64,000 nt of DNA, taken from positions 1,240,001-1,304,000 of the forward strand of contig NZ_JASC01000014.1 of assembly GCF_000622365.1 (NCBI RefSeq), read 5' to 3'. This document shows positions 28,878-38,547 of the stretch, one piece after another. The stretch's first letter is position 1, and each line of letters starts with the position of its first letter. The stretch comes from Sulfitobacter noctilucae. GTDB lineage: Bacteria; Pseudomonadota; Alphaproteobacteria; Rhodobacterales; Rhodobacteraceae. The notes beneath the pieces were generated by a model. It saw only the letters and a list, made by a program, of their open reading frames with translations. It had not been told where the DNA came from and did not search any database. Both the position numbers and the translations under genes were made by a program.

Positions 28878-29978
28878 AGGCAGGCTGACCGTGCCGCCCC
28901 CCACAGCTGCACGTACGCCCGTCGTGCCGGGACAGGACGTGGGCAACCCGCGCGCCACCCGTACCGCAAGATAGGCAAAGGCCTGCGCCTCAAGCATGTC
29001 GCCATCCAGCCCGATCTCTTCAATAGGCACCACCGGGCAATCAAGGCTGACACTCAGCATCTGCATCAGCACCGGATTGTTGCGCCCGCCCCCTGTCACA
29101 AAGACACGGGACGGCAGTTGGGGGCAGTGCTGCATCGCTTCGGCCACGCCTGCGGCACACATCGCAGTCAGGGTCGCGGCGGCATCGGCGTCGGACAACT
29201 CACCCACAAGCGCCACCATCTCGGCAAAATCGTTGCGGTCCAGTGACTTTGGCGGGATTCGCGCGAAATATGGCTCGGCCAGAAACAACTCCAACGCGCC
29301 CTGCTCTACATCGCCGCGTGCTGCCAATTGGCCGCCGTCGTCGTAAGGCAGACCAAGGCGGCTCTGCATCAGATCGTTCAGCGGCGCATTCGCGGGCCCT
29401 GTATCAAAAGCCAGCAAAGCGCCTTCCTGTTCTGGCGCGGCTTTGGTCGGGTCGACCCAGGTCAAGTTGCCCACACCGCCAAGGTTCAGAAACCCGACCG
29501 GTGCCGTCAGCCGCGCGTATCTCGCGCAGGCGTGGTGAAAGAACGGGGCCAGCGGAGCGCCCTCGCCGCCCAGCTCCACATCAGCGCTCCGGAAATCCCA
29601 GACCACCGGGCAGCCCAGCGTTTCGGCCAACAACGCGCCGTCGCCCACCTGCAATGTGCCTTGCATCCGCGGCGCATGGGCCAGTGTCTGGCCATGAAAC
29701 CCGATAAGTTCAGGGCGCGGCATCGGATCCAGCAAGGCGATATGCGCCTCCTCAACCACCTTTGCCGCCGCCTCTACCTCTGGCCCATGCCATTTGCCGA
29801 ATCCCGCAGCAATCGTGGCGCGTTCCTGCACCGTATAAGGCCGGTAATCAGTTTCCCCAAAGCTGACAATACCGCGACCATCCGTGACCAGCACGGCCGC
29901 ATCCACGCCGTCGAGCGAGGTGCCCGACATCGCGCCCAAAGCCCGCACCGGTCCCTCTTTACCAATCGCACTGCCCAT
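28869..29978 (-). CDS. anmK: Anhydro-N-acetylmuramic acid kinase
   Basis: This 369-residue cytosolic kinase opens the 1,6-anhydro ring of anhydroMurNAc and phosphorylates it, a peptidoglycan recycling step. The ATP-binding [12 protein letters not shown] motif is at residues 15-26. Further conserved blocks are [32 protein letters not shown] and [11 protein letters not shown]. It is functionally linked to nagZ at 43.2 kb, which releases anhydroMurNAc peptides. It is divergent from tyrS across an 86-base gap. Confidence 0.95.
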   Translation of the reverse strand: MGSAIGKEGPVRALGAMSGTSLDGVDAAVLVTDGRGIVSFGETDYRPYTVQERATIAAGFGKWHGPEVEAAAKVVEEAHIALLDPMPRPELIGFHGQTLAHAPRMQGTLQVGDGALLAETLGCPVVWDFRSADVELGGEGAPLAPFFHHACARYARLTAPVGFLNLGGVGNLTWVDPTKAAPEQEGALLAFDTGPANAPLNDLMQSRLGLPYDDGGQLAARGDVEQGALELFLAEPYFARIPPKSLDRNDFAEMVALVGELSDADAAATLTAMCAAGVAEAMQHCPQLPSRVFVTGGGRNNPVLMQMLSVSLDCPVVPIEEIGLDGDMLEAQAFAYLAVRVARGLPTSCPGTTGVRAAVGGGTVSLPSP

Positions 29979-30064
29979 TTACTGCCTGCCTTGCTTGCGG
30001 GCCTTTCCCTTGGCCCCTCTTTGGGCCTATAGATGCCCCGCAAACCAAGCCTGAGGCAAGTGAT

Positions 30065-31315
30065 ATGACGTACCACCCCAAATCGGAGTTCATCGCGGTG
30101 ATGACGGAGCGCGGCTTTCTGGCCGATTGCACCGATTATCAAGGGCTGGATGACGCCTTTGCTGCCGGGGTTGTACCCGCCTACATAGGCTATGATGCTA
30201 CGGCAAAATCACTGCATGTGGGTCACCTGATGAATATCATGGTGCTGCGTTGGCTGCAAAAATGCGGGCACAAACCCATTACCCTGATGGGCGGCGGCAC
30301 AACAAAGGTCGGCGACCCCTCTTTCCGCAGTGACGAGCGTCCCTTGCTCGGGCCAGAGCAGATTGACGCGAACATTCAGGGCATGCAGCAGGTTTTTGAA
30401 AAATATTTGCAATACGGCGATGCAAAGACCGATGCGTTGATGCTGAACAATGCCGAATGGCTTGATACACTTAACTACCTCGATTTCTTGCGCGACATTG
30501 GGCGACATTTCAGCGTGAACCGGATGCTCAGCTTTGAAAGCGTGAAATCCCGGTTGGACCGCGAACAGTCGCTCTCGTTTCTTGAGTTCAACTACATGAT
30601 CCTGCAGGCCTATGATTTTCTGGAATTGAACCGCCGTTACGGTTGCTTGCTGCAAATGGGCGGATCGGACCAATGGGGCAATATCGTCAACGGCATCGAT
30701 TTGACACGCCGGGTGCTCGATAATCAGATATTCGGGCTGACGACGCCGCTCTTGACCACCTCTGACGGGCGCAAGATGGGCAAATCCCAAGGCGGCGCGA
30801 TCTGGCTCAATGGCGATATGCTGAGCCCTTATGAATTCTGGCAGTTCTGGCGCAACACCACTGATGCCGATACGGGCAAGTTCCTGAAATTGTTCACGGA
30901 ACTTCCGGTAGACGAATGCAAACGGCTGGGTGCTTTGGAAGGCTCTGAAATCAATGCCGCCAAGATTATTCTCGCTAATGAGGTCACCACCCTGTTGCAC
31001 GGCGCTCAAGCGGCGCAGGCGGCCGAAGCCACGGCGCGGGAGGTGTTCGAAAAGGGCGGCGTAGGTGATGATCTGCCAACCCTAACGCTGAGTACGGAAG
31101 AGGTCGGCGATGGCATCTCGATCGTGCAGCTTCTGGTCAAAACCGGGCTTGCCGGGTCGGGCAAAGAGGCAAAGCGTTTGATTTCTGAAAATGGTGCCAA
31201 GCTGGACGATGCGCCGCTGACGGACGCGGGGCGGATGATCGACGCCGCTACGCTTTCCAGCCCGATCAAACTGAGCGCGGGCAAGAAGCGCCATGCATTG
31301 GTTCAACTCGGCTAA
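30065..31315 (+). CDS. tyrS: Tyrosyl-tRNA synthetase
   Basis: This 416-residue class I synthetase charges tRNA-Tyr. The HIGH-type motif is HVGHLMN (about residue 50). The tyrosine pocket shows [26 protein letters not shown], split at the usual place, and the KMSKS loop reads KMGKS. The C-terminal S4 RNA-binding domain starts near residue 350 ([22 protein letters not shown]). The length matches the bacterial TyrRS type. Confidence 0.98.
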   Translation: MTYHPKSEFIAVMTERGFLADCTDYQGLDDAFAAGVVPAYIGYDATAKSLHVGHLMNIMVLRWLQKCGHKPITLMGGGTTKVGDPSFRSDERPLLGPEQIDANIQGMQQVFEKYLQYGDAKTDALMLNNAEWLDTLNYLDFLRDIGRHFSVNRMLSFESVKSRLDREQSLSFLEFNYMILQAYDFLELNRRYGCLLQMGGSDQWGNIVNGIDLTRRVLDNQIFGLTTPLLTTSDGRKMGKSQGGAIWLNGDMLSPYEFWQFWRNTTDADTGKFLKLFTELPVDECKRLGALEGSEINAAKIILANEVTTLLHGAQAAQAAEATAREVFEKGGVGDDLPTLTLSTEEVGDGISIVQLLVKTGLAGSGKEAKRLISENGAKLDDAPLTDAGRMIDAATLSSPIKLSAGKKRHALVQLG

Positions 31316-31322
31316 GCCGACC

Positions 31323-31337
31323 TTAACGTCACCTTAA
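31323..31337 (+). promoter_or_regulatory. Full CtrA-type box
   Basis: TTAA-CGTCACC-TTAA is an exact match to the alphaproteobacterial CtrA consensus TTAA-N7-TTAA, and a C follows the second half. It lies in the 46-base gap after tyrS, ending 24 bases before the ATG at 31362. A promoter here would start transcription close to that ATG. Binding is inferred from the consensus. Confidence 0.5.
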
Positions 31338-31361
31338 CCAACGTCAGGCTTCATCGGACCT

Positions 31362-32186
31362 ATGTTCGATGTAGCCCGCCTGCCCGATCGGGCGCTGATG
31401 CAGGATCCCGCGTTTGCGCGGGCATTGCAGTTGTGCGGACAAGAGCCGCTGCACCTGCCCTGCGGTTTAATGTTGCTGCAAAGGCGCATTGCGGGTGTGA
31501 GGGTACTGATGCTGCCCCGCGCCATTCCGCCGCCTGATCTGCCTAACCAGCTTGCCGCGATTAGCCTGCAGCGCTGTCCGGTGATCTTGTCCCCCGACAC
31601 CCCCTGCGCCCTGCCGCGCAGCTTGCCGGTGCTGCAGCCCCGTGAAGTCTGCGTGCTTAGTCTGACGGGCAGCAAAGCGGGCAGCCGGGCACGGATGCAC
31701 CCCAAATGGCGTAACCAGTTAAGACGCGCCGAAACCTTTGACCTTACCGTGACGCGCACGCCTTTAGAGGCCAATCCGGATGGCGAGGTTCTGGCGCTCG
31801 AGAGCAATCAGGCAAAGCAGCGCGGCTACGCCAATTGGCCTCCACCGCTCACCGCCGCCTTTGCCGCAGCTGCCCCGGCGCAAACGCATGTGTTTCGGGC
31901 AAGCCATGCGGGTCGCTCAATTGCTCATATGGTGTTTTTCACTCATGGCACGGCGGCGACATATCATCTGGGTCACATCACGACTCAAGGCCGCAGATTC
32001 TGTGCTCACAACCTTCTTTTGTGGCGAGCAGGCCAGTACCTTGCGCATGAAGGGTATAGGGAATTGCATCTGGGGGTCTTGGACAACCGCACACCCGGAC
32101 TTGACCGTTTCAAGCTGCGCAGCGGTGGCCTGCGCCGGAACACCGGCGGCACCCATCTTTACTGGGCACCCTTTGCCCGGCGTTAG
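31362..32186 (+). CDS. GNAT-fold acyltransferase-like protein
   Basis: This 274-residue protein has a C-terminal half that resembles the FemAB/GNAT-type Acetyltransf_6 fold. The stretch HMVFFTHGTAATYHLGHIT is followed by CAHNLLLWRAGQYLAHEGYRELHLGVLDNRTPGLDRFKLRSGG, read here as separate conserved pieces. The N-terminal half is unassigned. The substrate is unknown. It has no clear Shine-Dalgarno sequence and sits right after a CtrA-type box, so cell-cycle or motility-linked control is possible. It overlaps the uup stop by four bases convergently. Confidence 0.65.
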   Translation: MFDVARLPDRALMQDPAFARALQLCGQEPLHLPCGLMLLQRRIAGVRVLMLPRAIPPPDLPNQLAAISLQRCPVILSPDTPCALPRSLPVLQPREVCVLSLTGSKAGSRARMHPKWRNQLRRAETFDLTVTRTPLEANPDGEVLALESNQAKQRGYANWPPPLTAAFAAAAPAQTHVFRASHAGRSIAHMVFFTHGTAATYHLGHITTQGRRFCAHNLLLWRAGQYLAHEGYRELHLGVLDNRTPGLDRFKLRSGGLRRNTGGTHLYWAPFARR

Positions 32187-33994
32187 CTTTCGGCTTTTTC
32201 TTCCAGCAAAAGCCACTCTTCTTCCGAAGCGGCCAGCTTTTCCTGACGCTCTACAAGGGCTTGCGTGGCTTTGTTGAACTTGACCGGAGAGGCCGTGAAT
32301 AGTTCAGGATCGGCCAAAAGCTCTTCGAGCTTGCCAATCTCTGCCGTCAACCGTTCCATCTCAGCGGGCAAGGCTTCCAAACGGTGTTTTTCGGTAAAGC
32401 TCAGGCCCTTCTTCTCGGCCTTCTTCGGCTCCGCTTTGGCCACGGCAGCCTTTTTGGTCTCTGTCACACTTTCCGCGAAATCGTCCTGTCCGCGCTGTGA
32501 CAGGTAATCGGACCACCCGCCCGCATAGACCGTGGCCCGCCCGTCACCCTCCATCGCGATGGTGGTGGCCGCGACCCGGTCCAGGAAATCCCGGTCGTGG
32601 CTGACAAGGATTACGGTGCCGTCATATTGGCCCAGAAGTTCCTGAAGCAAATCAAGGGTTTCTACGTCAAGATCGTTGGTCGGTTCGTCCAGCACCAGCA
32701 GGTTGCTCTCGCGTGCCATGATCTTGGCCAGCAACAGCCGAGCCTTTTCGCCGCCTGAAAGGGACCGCACAGGTGCGCGCGCCTGTCCTTCGTCGAACAG
32801 AAATTCCTTGAGGTAGCCAACCACGTGTTTGGGCTGACCGCGCACAAGGATCTGGTCCGCCTTGCCCGACACCCGCATTTCCGGGTCGCCCGTCAGCGAT
32901 TCCCAAAGTGTCATGTCGCCATCCAACTGCGCGCGCGCCTGATCGAACAGCGCCAGCGCCAGATTGGTGCCAAGGCTTACGGTTCCCGTGTCGGGCTCTT
33001 CCTTGCCAATCAGCATGTTGAGCAGCGTGGTTTTACCAACGCCATTCGGTCCCACCAATGCGATCCGGTCGCCGCGCTGCACCTTGAGGGAGAAGTCGCG
33101 CAGGATCACCTTGTCGTCGAACCGCTTGCTGATGCCGACGGCTTCCATCACCTTGCGGCCCGATTTCGGGCCTGCGTCCAGCGCCATCGCGGCGGCACCC
33201 TGTCGGTTAATCTGGCTAGCCCGTTCCGCGCGTAAATCCTGCAACGCGCGCACCCGGCCCTGATTGCGCTTACGCCGCGCCGAGATACCCTCGACCGCCC
33301 ACCGCGCCTCGGCCTTGATCTTGCGGTTCAGCTTGTGCCGCTGGGTGTCTTCCTCTTCCCAGACCTGATCGCGCCAGGCCTCAAAAGCGCCAAATCCCTT
33401 TTCCTGCCGCTTGACTATTCCCCTGTCGATCCAAAGGGTTGCGCGGGTAAGCTCACGCAAAAAGGCGCGGTCGTGGCTGATGATCACAAAGGCCGTGCGG
33501 GTGCCCTTCAACTCGTCTTCCAGCCAGCGGATCGCTTCGATGTCCAAGTGGTTTGTGGGCTCGTCCAGCAGCATCAGTTCAGGCTCTTCCGCCATCAGCC
33601 GGGCCAAGGCGGCACGCCGCCGTTCGCCACCGCTGGCGGTGTCTACGGGGCGATCGGGGTCAAACTTCAGCCCTTCGCCCGCGCGCTCCACCTTATACAT
33701 CTCTGACGGCTCGAGCGTGGCGGACGCAAACTCGCCCAATGTCTCATAGCCGCTTAAATCGGGGTCCTGTTCCATGTAGCCGACCGAAACACCCGGCCCT
33801 GCAATGACGTCACCGCTGTCGGGTTCGACCAGACCGGCCATCACCTTCATCAGTGTCGATTTGCCCGATCCGTTGCGGCCCACCAGCGCCACCCGGTCAC
33901 CCGGCTGGATCACCAAAGACAGACCGTCAAAAACGGGATCGCCCCCGAATGTCAGGGAAATTTCGTTGAGTTGTAAAAGAGGTGCGCGTGCCAT
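32183..33994 (-). CDS. uup: ABC-F family ATPase (Uup-type)
   Basis: This 603-residue soluble protein has two ABC domains and no membrane segments. Walker A motifs are GRNGSGKST (about residue 38) and GPNGVGKTT (about 310). Signature motifs are SGGERRRAAL and LSGGEKARLLLA, each followed by LLDEPTNHLD or VLDEPTNDLD. A charged linker of about 80 residues joins the domains, and a C-terminal coiled-coil (EMERLTAEIGKLEELL) marks the Uup subgroup. It acts on ribosomes or DNA structures and is not a transporter. Confidence 0.92.
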   Translation of the reverse strand: MARAPLLQLNEISLTFGGDPVFDGLSLVIQPGDRVALVGRNGSGKSTLMKVMAGLVEPDSGDVIAGPGVSVGYMEQDPDLSGYETLGEFASATLEPSEMYKVERAGEGLKFDPDRPVDTASGGERRRAALARLMAEEPELMLLDEPTNHLDIEAIRWLEDELKGTRTAFVIISHDRAFLRELTRATLWIDRGIVKRQEKGFGAFEAWRDQVWEEEDTQRHKLNRKIKAEARWAVEGISARRKRNQGRVRALQDLRAERASQINRQGAAAMALDAGPKSGRKVMEAVGISKRFDDKVILRDFSLKVQRGDRIALVGPNGVGKTTLLNMLIGKEEPDTGTVSLGTNLALALFDQARAQLDGDMTLWESLTGDPEMRVSGKADQILVRGQPKHVVGYLKEFLFDEGQARAPVRSLSGGEKARLLLAKIMARESNLLVLDEPTNDLDVETLDLLQELLGQYDGTVILVSHDRDFLDRVAATTIAMEGDGRATVYAGGWSDYLSQRGQDDFAESVTETKKAAVAKAEPKKAEKKGLSFTEKHRLEALPAEMERLTAEIGKLEELLADPELFTASPVKFNKATQALVERQEKLAASEEEWLLLEEKAES

Positions 33995-34045
33995 GTGCGG
34001 CTGCTACCTGCCTCGCTGGTCCGGGTCAATCACCCTTCGGCCCAG

Positions 34046-34771
34046 CTAGACCAAAGCGCGCAGCAGTCGTTTGCGGTTTTCGGGGATCGCGGCAATCTCG
34101 AGCCCGGTAAAAACATGCAGTGTGTTCATTTGCCGGTCCACCACCGCATGGTCGCTGACCCACCCGCCCATCAGCAAGTAGGTGCGCAACAGAGGCGGCA
34201 TCTTGAGCATCGCCCTGCGCAGATCAGGTTTGCGCCGCAGCCGTGCGGCATAGCGAAAGACATCGGGTGCCTTGACTCGCGGCAACCAGCGGCTTGGTGC
34301 CAGATGGCGGGCGCGCAGCATCGCAAAGGCGTCTAGATAGCTTTCCGTTTCGGTGCCCGCAAAGGACGAACAGCCAAATAGCAGCTTTATATCGCGCCGG
34401 TCCACATAATCGGTCAGTGCAGCCCATGCGGCCCGCACAATATCGGGGTCGCACCGCTCGGGAGCGACGCAAAAACGGCCCAGCTCCAACATTTTGCCCT
34501 CAAAGCGCGCCAATGCGCTCAGTTCATAAAATTGGGCGGCATAACTTTGGGCAAGGCTGCGGCCCTCCAGCGCCTGCACACGATAGCAACAGACCAAGGC
34601 CCCGTCGGTCCGGTCATGAACCAGCATATGCGTGCTGCGGGCGTCAAAGGTATCCTGGTCACGGGGCTGCGGCAGTCCAAAGCAGCGTGCGCGTAGTGCT
34701 TGAGCTTGGGCGATTTCCTCGGCCGTTTCAGCCTGCCGCACAGAATAGCGGCCTAGTGCGGCAACGCTCAT
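34046..34771 (-). CDS. olsB: Ornithine N-acyltransferase-like protein (OlsB family)
   Basis: This 241-residue protein shows the Acetyltransf_5/OlsB pattern. The N-terminal part contains AQALRARCFG and FDARSTHMLVHD. The centre has LELGRFCVAPE, where acyl-ACP binding is expected. A DIKLLFGCSSFAG stretch is typical of the family. OlsB makes lyso-ornithine lipid from ornithine and 3-hydroxyacyl-ACP. The usual partner olsA is not adjacent here. It lies between the BamE-like gene and uup on the same strand. Confidence 0.75.
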   Translation of the reverse strand: MSVAALGRYSVRQAETAEEIAQAQALRARCFGLPQPRDQDTFDARSTHMLVHDRTDGALVCCYRVQALEGRSLAQSYAAQFYELSALARFEGKMLELGRFCVAPERCDPDIVRAAWAALTDYVDRRDIKLLFGCSSFAGTETESYLDAFAMLRARHLAPSRWLPRVKAPDVFRYAARLRRKPDLRRAMLKMPPLLRTYLLMGGWVSDHAVVDRQMNTLHVFTGLEIAAIPENRKRLLRALV

Positions 34772-34808
34772 CGTGCCTCAGCCTACAAGGTGCCGTCGGC
34801 CCACCCGA

Positions 34809-35273
34809 TCAGCCCCCAAGACCCGCTGGATTGAAGCGGCCCAGGTTGCCCAGAAGTTGGCGCAGGAAGGATTTGTCGACCACCGCAGAATCGGTCACCC
34901 GACGCGATAGCGGAACCACCCGGCCCCGTTCCAACCCGAAGCGTTCTATATTTTGCACCACACCGCTTTCGCTAAAGCTGATCGCCAGCACTTCGCGCTC
35001 GATCTCTTGCGGGGCCAGCGGCCCGATGGTGCGCTTTCGGGTGCTGACGTAGTAATAGCCACCGGAATTCAGAACGCCCGATGACGCTGGCACGCCGACT
35101 TTTTCCGCAACCGTTTCGCGCGTATCGCGTCCGACAACGAGTTGCTCCAACTGATCTTCGGGTGGGATATACCCGTGATTGCTGTACTGCGGCGCACAGC
35201 CCGACAGCATCATGCCGACAGCCAATGTACCAGCAAGCGCAGTCCTGCTAAGAGAGCTTTGGATGATCTTCAT
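34809..35273 (-). CDS. bamE: BamE/SmpA-OmlA family outer-membrane lipoprotein
   Basis: This 154-residue protein has a signal peptide and lipobox LSGCAP, giving a lipidated cysteine near residue 27. The BamE fold region covers about residues 40-125 and includes QLEQLVVGRDTRETVAEKVGVP and GGYYYVSTRKRTIG. BamE stabilises the BAM complex that inserts outer-membrane proteins. ATG 35273 is chosen since the lipoprotein signal starts there; the frame extends 20 codons upstream. It is divergent from yceD. Confidence 0.85.
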   Translation of the reverse strand: MKIIQSSLSRTALAGTLAVGMMLSGCAPQYSNHGYIPPEDQLEQLVVGRDTRETVAEKVGVPASSGVLNSGGYYYVSTRKRTIGPLAPQEIEREVLAISFSESGVVQNIERFGLERGRVVPLSRRVTDSAVVDKSFLRQLLGNLGRFNPAGLGG

Positions 35274-35364
35274 TTGGTCTGCCCTCTTGCCCTTGGAACT
35301 CACGGCTTTTATCTCGCATACACCATGCTGCACCTTGTGTTCAAGAAACGAAAGTAGACCAGAT

Positions 35365-35916
35365 ATGGCACAACTGCCCCCAAGTGATACCGCCCTGCGC
35401 GTCTCGGAGCTTTCTCAGACAGATGAGAACGGCTTTGCCCTGCGTCCTGAAGCCGGTCAGATGAAGATGATTGCGGATGAGTTGGACCTGCTGGGTCTGC
35501 GTAAACTGAGCTTTCAAGGCAGTATCCGGCCTTTGGGGGCTACCGATTGGACCTTGGAAGCCCAACTGGGTGCTACGGTGACACAGCCCTGCGTTGTGAC
35601 GCTTGAGCCGGTCACGACCCGCATTGACGTTAATGTGACCCGCCAGTTTGTCAGTGACTGGAGCGATCCGGATGATCCCGAAGTCGAAATGCCCGAGGAT
35701 GATACCGTCGAGCCGTTGCGCACCTGGATTGATCCTGCCGTTGTCATGCTGGAAGCACTGGCGCTGGCCGTGCCGGACTATCCGCGCAAGGACGATGCCG
35801 AGCTGGGCCAGCTCGTTTATACCAAGCCGGGCGAAAAGCCGATGACGGATGAAGACGCCCGTCCCTTTGCAGGCCTCGCCGCACTAAAAGACAGCCTTGA
35901 TCCGGATAAGGCGTGA
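35365..35916 (+). CDS. yceD: DUF177 (YceD) family protein
   Basis: This 183-residue protein is of the DUF177 family, with the conserved block QPCVVTLEPVTTRIDVNVTRQF near residues 75-96 and an acidic C-terminal half. It lies directly upstream of rpmF, as in most bacteria, and is linked to 23S rRNA and ribosomal large-subunit biogenesis. ATG 35365 is the natural start; the frame runs upstream into the bamE gap without support. Its exact activity is not established. Confidence 0.88.
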   Translation: MAQLPPSDTALRVSELSQTDENGFALRPEAGQMKMIADELDLLGLRKLSFQGSIRPLGATDWTLEAQLGATVTQPCVVTLEPVTTRIDVNVTRQFVSDWSDPDDPEVEMPEDDTVEPLRTWIDPAVVMLEALALAVPDYPRKDDAELGQLVYTKPGEKPMTDEDARPFAGLAALKDSLDPDKA

Positions 35917-35993
35917 TACACGGTGAAAGGGCCCACTATCGGCTTGCCTTCGCTCTGTTTCGCAGTATTTTGCGCTTCTCATCCCAATTAAGG

Positions 35994-36028
35994 TTGGACA
36001 TCGTCCGCTGCTTTGCCTAAAGCGGCGA
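35994..36028 (+). promoter_or_regulatory. Candidate rpmF promoter with overlapping hairpin
   Basis: TTGGAC at 35994-35999, a 17-base spacer and CTAAAG at 36017-36022 form a weak -35/-10 pair about 90 bases before rpmF. The same bases form a stem, CGCTGCTTT pairing with AAAGCGGCG (36006-36028, one wobble, loop GCCT). There is no T-run, so it is not a terminator. It may be an RNA element in the yceD-rpmF transcript. Confidence 0.3.
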
Positions 36029-36109
36029 CACACCCGACCCGGGGTACATCGAAACACGGGGCCTGTTGCCTATTGCGCCTGCGCCCCCCGAATAACAAAG
36101 GCACCAGTC

Positions 36110-36316
36110 ATGGCTGTCCAGCAGAATAAAGTCTCCAAGTCGCGCCGCAACAACCGCCGTGCGCACGATTCGCTTACCGCTGCGAACCCGAACGAATGTT
36201 CCAACTGCGGTGAACTGAAGCGTCCACACCACATCTGTGCGTCTTGCGGTCACTATGACGAAAAAGAAATCGTCGCACTGACAGAAGAAATCGACCTGGA
36301 AGACGACGCGGCGTAA
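36110..36316 (+). CDS. rpmF: 50S ribosomal protein L32
   Basis: This 68-residue ribosomal protein has the basic N-terminus [20 protein letters not shown] (20 residues). The zinc-ribbon cysteines C30 and C33 (CSNC) and C43 and C46 (CASC) make it the zinc-binding L32 form. It begins 193 bases after yceD and precedes plsX, the conserved order. The start is unambiguous. Confidence 0.98.
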   Translation: MAVQQNKVSKSRRNNRRAHDSLTAANPNECSNCGELKRPHHICASCGHYDEKEIVALTEEIDLEDDAA

Positions 36317-36361
36317 GCTGACGCACACGTCTTTCGCAGATCATAAGAGGCATTCGCACCC

Positions 36362-37453
36362 ATGACGGCCCAGACCGATCATCGATCCGCGAACGCCCCT
36401 GCCCGATCCAACGGGCGCACTTTGATTTCTGTCGACGCCATGGGTGGCGACGAAGGACCGGCAGCCGTGGTTGCCGGTTGTGCTTTGTCTGCCCGCATCA
36501 ATGCCGATATCGCTTTTGTGCTGCACGGGGATCAAGCCTCGCTTGAACCCCTTGTCGCTAAAAGCCGTGAGCTTGCTGGCCGCTGCGAAGTGCGTCACGC
36601 CAGTGGTGTTGTCACGATGGATGACAAGCCGAGCGCCGTAGTGCGCAGTGGCAAGGAAACCTCCATGTGGTCCGCCATCGAATCCGTTCGTGCCGGAGAG
36701 GCCGCTGTCGCGGTGTCTTGCGGCAATACGGGCGCGTTGATGGCGATCTCCATGATTCGTCTGCGCAAGCTGCCGGGGGTGAACCGCCCTGCGATCGCGG
36801 TGCTATATCCGTCCGCCAACAAACAGGGCTTTAATGTCATGCTGGACGTCGGTGCCGATATCCGCGCCGATGCCGATGATTTGCTGCGCTTTGCGTTGAT
36901 GGGCGTGTCCTATGCCCGCAACGGGATGGACATCGCCAGCCCGCGTGTTGGTCTTTTGAATGTCGGCACCGAAGAACACAAAGGCCGGACCGAGCTGAAA
37001 GAAGCCCATGATCTGATTCGTTCGCACGAGGCAGATGCGGGCTATGAGTTCGTCGGCTTTGTCGAAGGAGGTGACATCTCGGGTGACAGTGCGGATGTCA
37101 TCGTGACCGATGGCTTTACAGGTAATGTCGCGATCAAAACCGGCGAAGGCACTGCCAGCCTGATCGGCCAACGCCTGCGCGAAGCCTTCAAATACTCATT
37201 CCTGTCTCAACTGGCCTCGCTGCTGGCCTATACATCGCTTGTGCGGCTGCGCCAGAAGATCGACCCGCGCCGCGTGAATGGCGGCGTTTTTTTGGGGTTG
37301 AATGGTACAGTGGTTAAATCCCATGGTGCAGCGGATGCTACCGGCATTTCAGCGGCGATCAAACTGGCCGCGCAATTGTCGGAGAACCAATTCAATGACA
37401 AGCTCGCTGCCCGCGTCGCCGCGACCCTGCCTGCCGAAGAGACACCTGAATGA
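36362..37453 (+). CDS. plsX: Phosphate acyltransferase PlsX
   Basis: This 363-residue enzyme makes acyl-phosphate from acyl-ACP for PlsY-dependent phospholipid synthesis. Diagnostic regions are SVDAMGGDEGP (about residues 23-33), SCGNTGALMA, MLDVGADIRADADDL, LLNVGTEEHKG and VTDGFTGNVAIKTGEG. An extra hydrophilic N-terminus of about 20 residues precedes the fold. Its stop overlaps the fabH start by four bases, coupling it to fatty acid initiation. Confidence 0.96.
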   Translation: MTAQTDHRSANAPARSNGRTLISVDAMGGDEGPAAVVAGCALSARINADIAFVLHGDQASLEPLVAKSRELAGRCEVRHASGVVTMDDKPSAVVRSGKETSMWSAIESVRAGEAAVAVSCGNTGALMAISMIRLRKLPGVNRPAIAVLYPSANKQGFNVMLDVGADIRADADDLLRFALMGVSYARNGMDIASPRVGLLNVGTEEHKGRTELKEAHDLIRSHEADAGYEFVGFVEGGDISGDSADVIVTDGFTGNVAIKTGEGTASLIGQRLREAFKYSFLSQLASLLAYTSLVRLRQKIDPRRVNGGVFLGLNGTVVKSHGAADATGISAAIKLAAQLSENQFNDKLAARVAATLPAEETPE

Positions 37454-38433
37454 CAGCCACCTTCCCTCCCCGCGCCGTTGTTGTTGGCAGCGGTCATTAC
37501 CTGCCCCAGCGTGTTGTCGAGAATGTCGAGTTCGAGGCAACGCTCGACACCAATGACGAATGGATCAGAAGCCGGTCCGGCATCGAGCGGCGTCATTTCG
37601 CCTCTGACGGCGAGACGACATCGACCATGGCCACAGCCGCCGCAACCGCTGCACTGAACGATGCGGGATTGGAAGCCGATGACATCGACGCCATCATTCT
37701 AGCGACGTCGACTGCTGACTTTACCTTCCCCTCTGCCGCGACGATGGTGCAGGACCAATTGGGCATGACACGGGGCTATGCCTTTGATGTGCAAGCCGTT
37801 TGTGCAGGGTTTGTCTTTGCGCTCAGCAATGCCAACGCGCTCATCGCTTCGGGTCAGGCGACCCGCGTTCTGGTGATCGGGTCCGAGACGTTCAGCAAGA
37901 TTATGGACTGGTCCGATCGTTCGACTTCCGTCCTGTTCGGGGACGGCGCAGGCGCGCTTGTGCTTGAGGCGCAGGACAGCACCGGCACGCCCGCAGATCG
38001 CGGAATTCTGGCTACCGACCTGAATTCAGACGGGCGCCACCGCGAACTGCTCTATGTCGATGGCGGCGTCAGCACGGGCACCACGGGCTATCTGCGCATG
38101 CAGGGCAATCAGGTGTTCCGCCACGCGGTCGCCAAACTGGCCGCAACGGCGAGCACCGCGATGGAACGTGCAGGTGTCACAGCCGCGGACGTCGATTGGA
38201 TCGTGCCGCATCAGGCAAACATCCGCATCATTCAGGGCACGGCCAAGAAGCTTGATCTGCCAATGGACAAGGTTGTGGTGACTGTGCAGGACCACGGCAA
38301 CACCTCTGCCGCCTCGATCCCGCTGGCGCTGTCCGTGGGACGCGACCGCGGCCAGATCAAACCCGGTGACCTGATCGTGACCGAAGCCATCGGCGGCGGG
38401 CTTGCCTGGGGCGCGGTGGTGCTGCGCTGGTGA
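37450..38433 (+). CDS. fabH: Beta-ketoacyl-ACP synthase III
   Basis: This 327-residue enzyme condenses acetyl-CoA with malonyl-ACP to start type II fatty acid synthesis. The catalytic cysteine is in VQAVCAGFVFAL (about residue 117). The histidine is in VPHQANIRI and the asparagine in DHGNTSAASIP, giving the Cys-His-Asn triad of the KAS III class. It is coupled to plsX by an ATGA overlap. The length is typical. Confidence 0.97.
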   Translation: MTATFPPRAVVVGSGHYLPQRVVENVEFEATLDTNDEWIRSRSGIERRHFASDGETTSTMATAAATAALNDAGLEADDIDAIILATSTADFTFPSAATMVQDQLGMTRGYAFDVQAVCAGFVFALSNANALIASGQATRVLVIGSETFSKIMDWSDRSTSVLFGDGAGALVLEAQDSTGTPADRGILATDLNSDGRHRELLYVDGGVSTGTTGYLRMQGNQVFRHAVAKLAATASTAMERAGVTAADVDWIVPHQANIRIIQGTAKKLDLPMDKVVVTVQDHGNTSAASIPLALSVGRDRGQIKPGDLIVTEAIGGGLAWGAVVLRW

Positions 38434-38494
38434 TCAGCTACAGGGCCTAACCCCTTCAAGCGAAGCATAAAGACGCCGTCGCAAGCCGTTAACA

Positions 38495-38523
38495 TTGACT
38501 CTGAATTTTTTGCACGTCTATGG
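38495..38523 (+). promoter_or_regulatory. Probable ihfA promoter
   Basis: TTGACT at 38495-38500, a 17-base AT-rich spacer and CTATGG at 38518-38523 lie 24 bases upstream of the ihfA ATG. This suggests that ihfA-merR has its own promoter besides read-through from fabH. Confidence 0.45.
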
Positions 38524-38547
38524 TGTCTCAAATACTTGGGGGACGTT

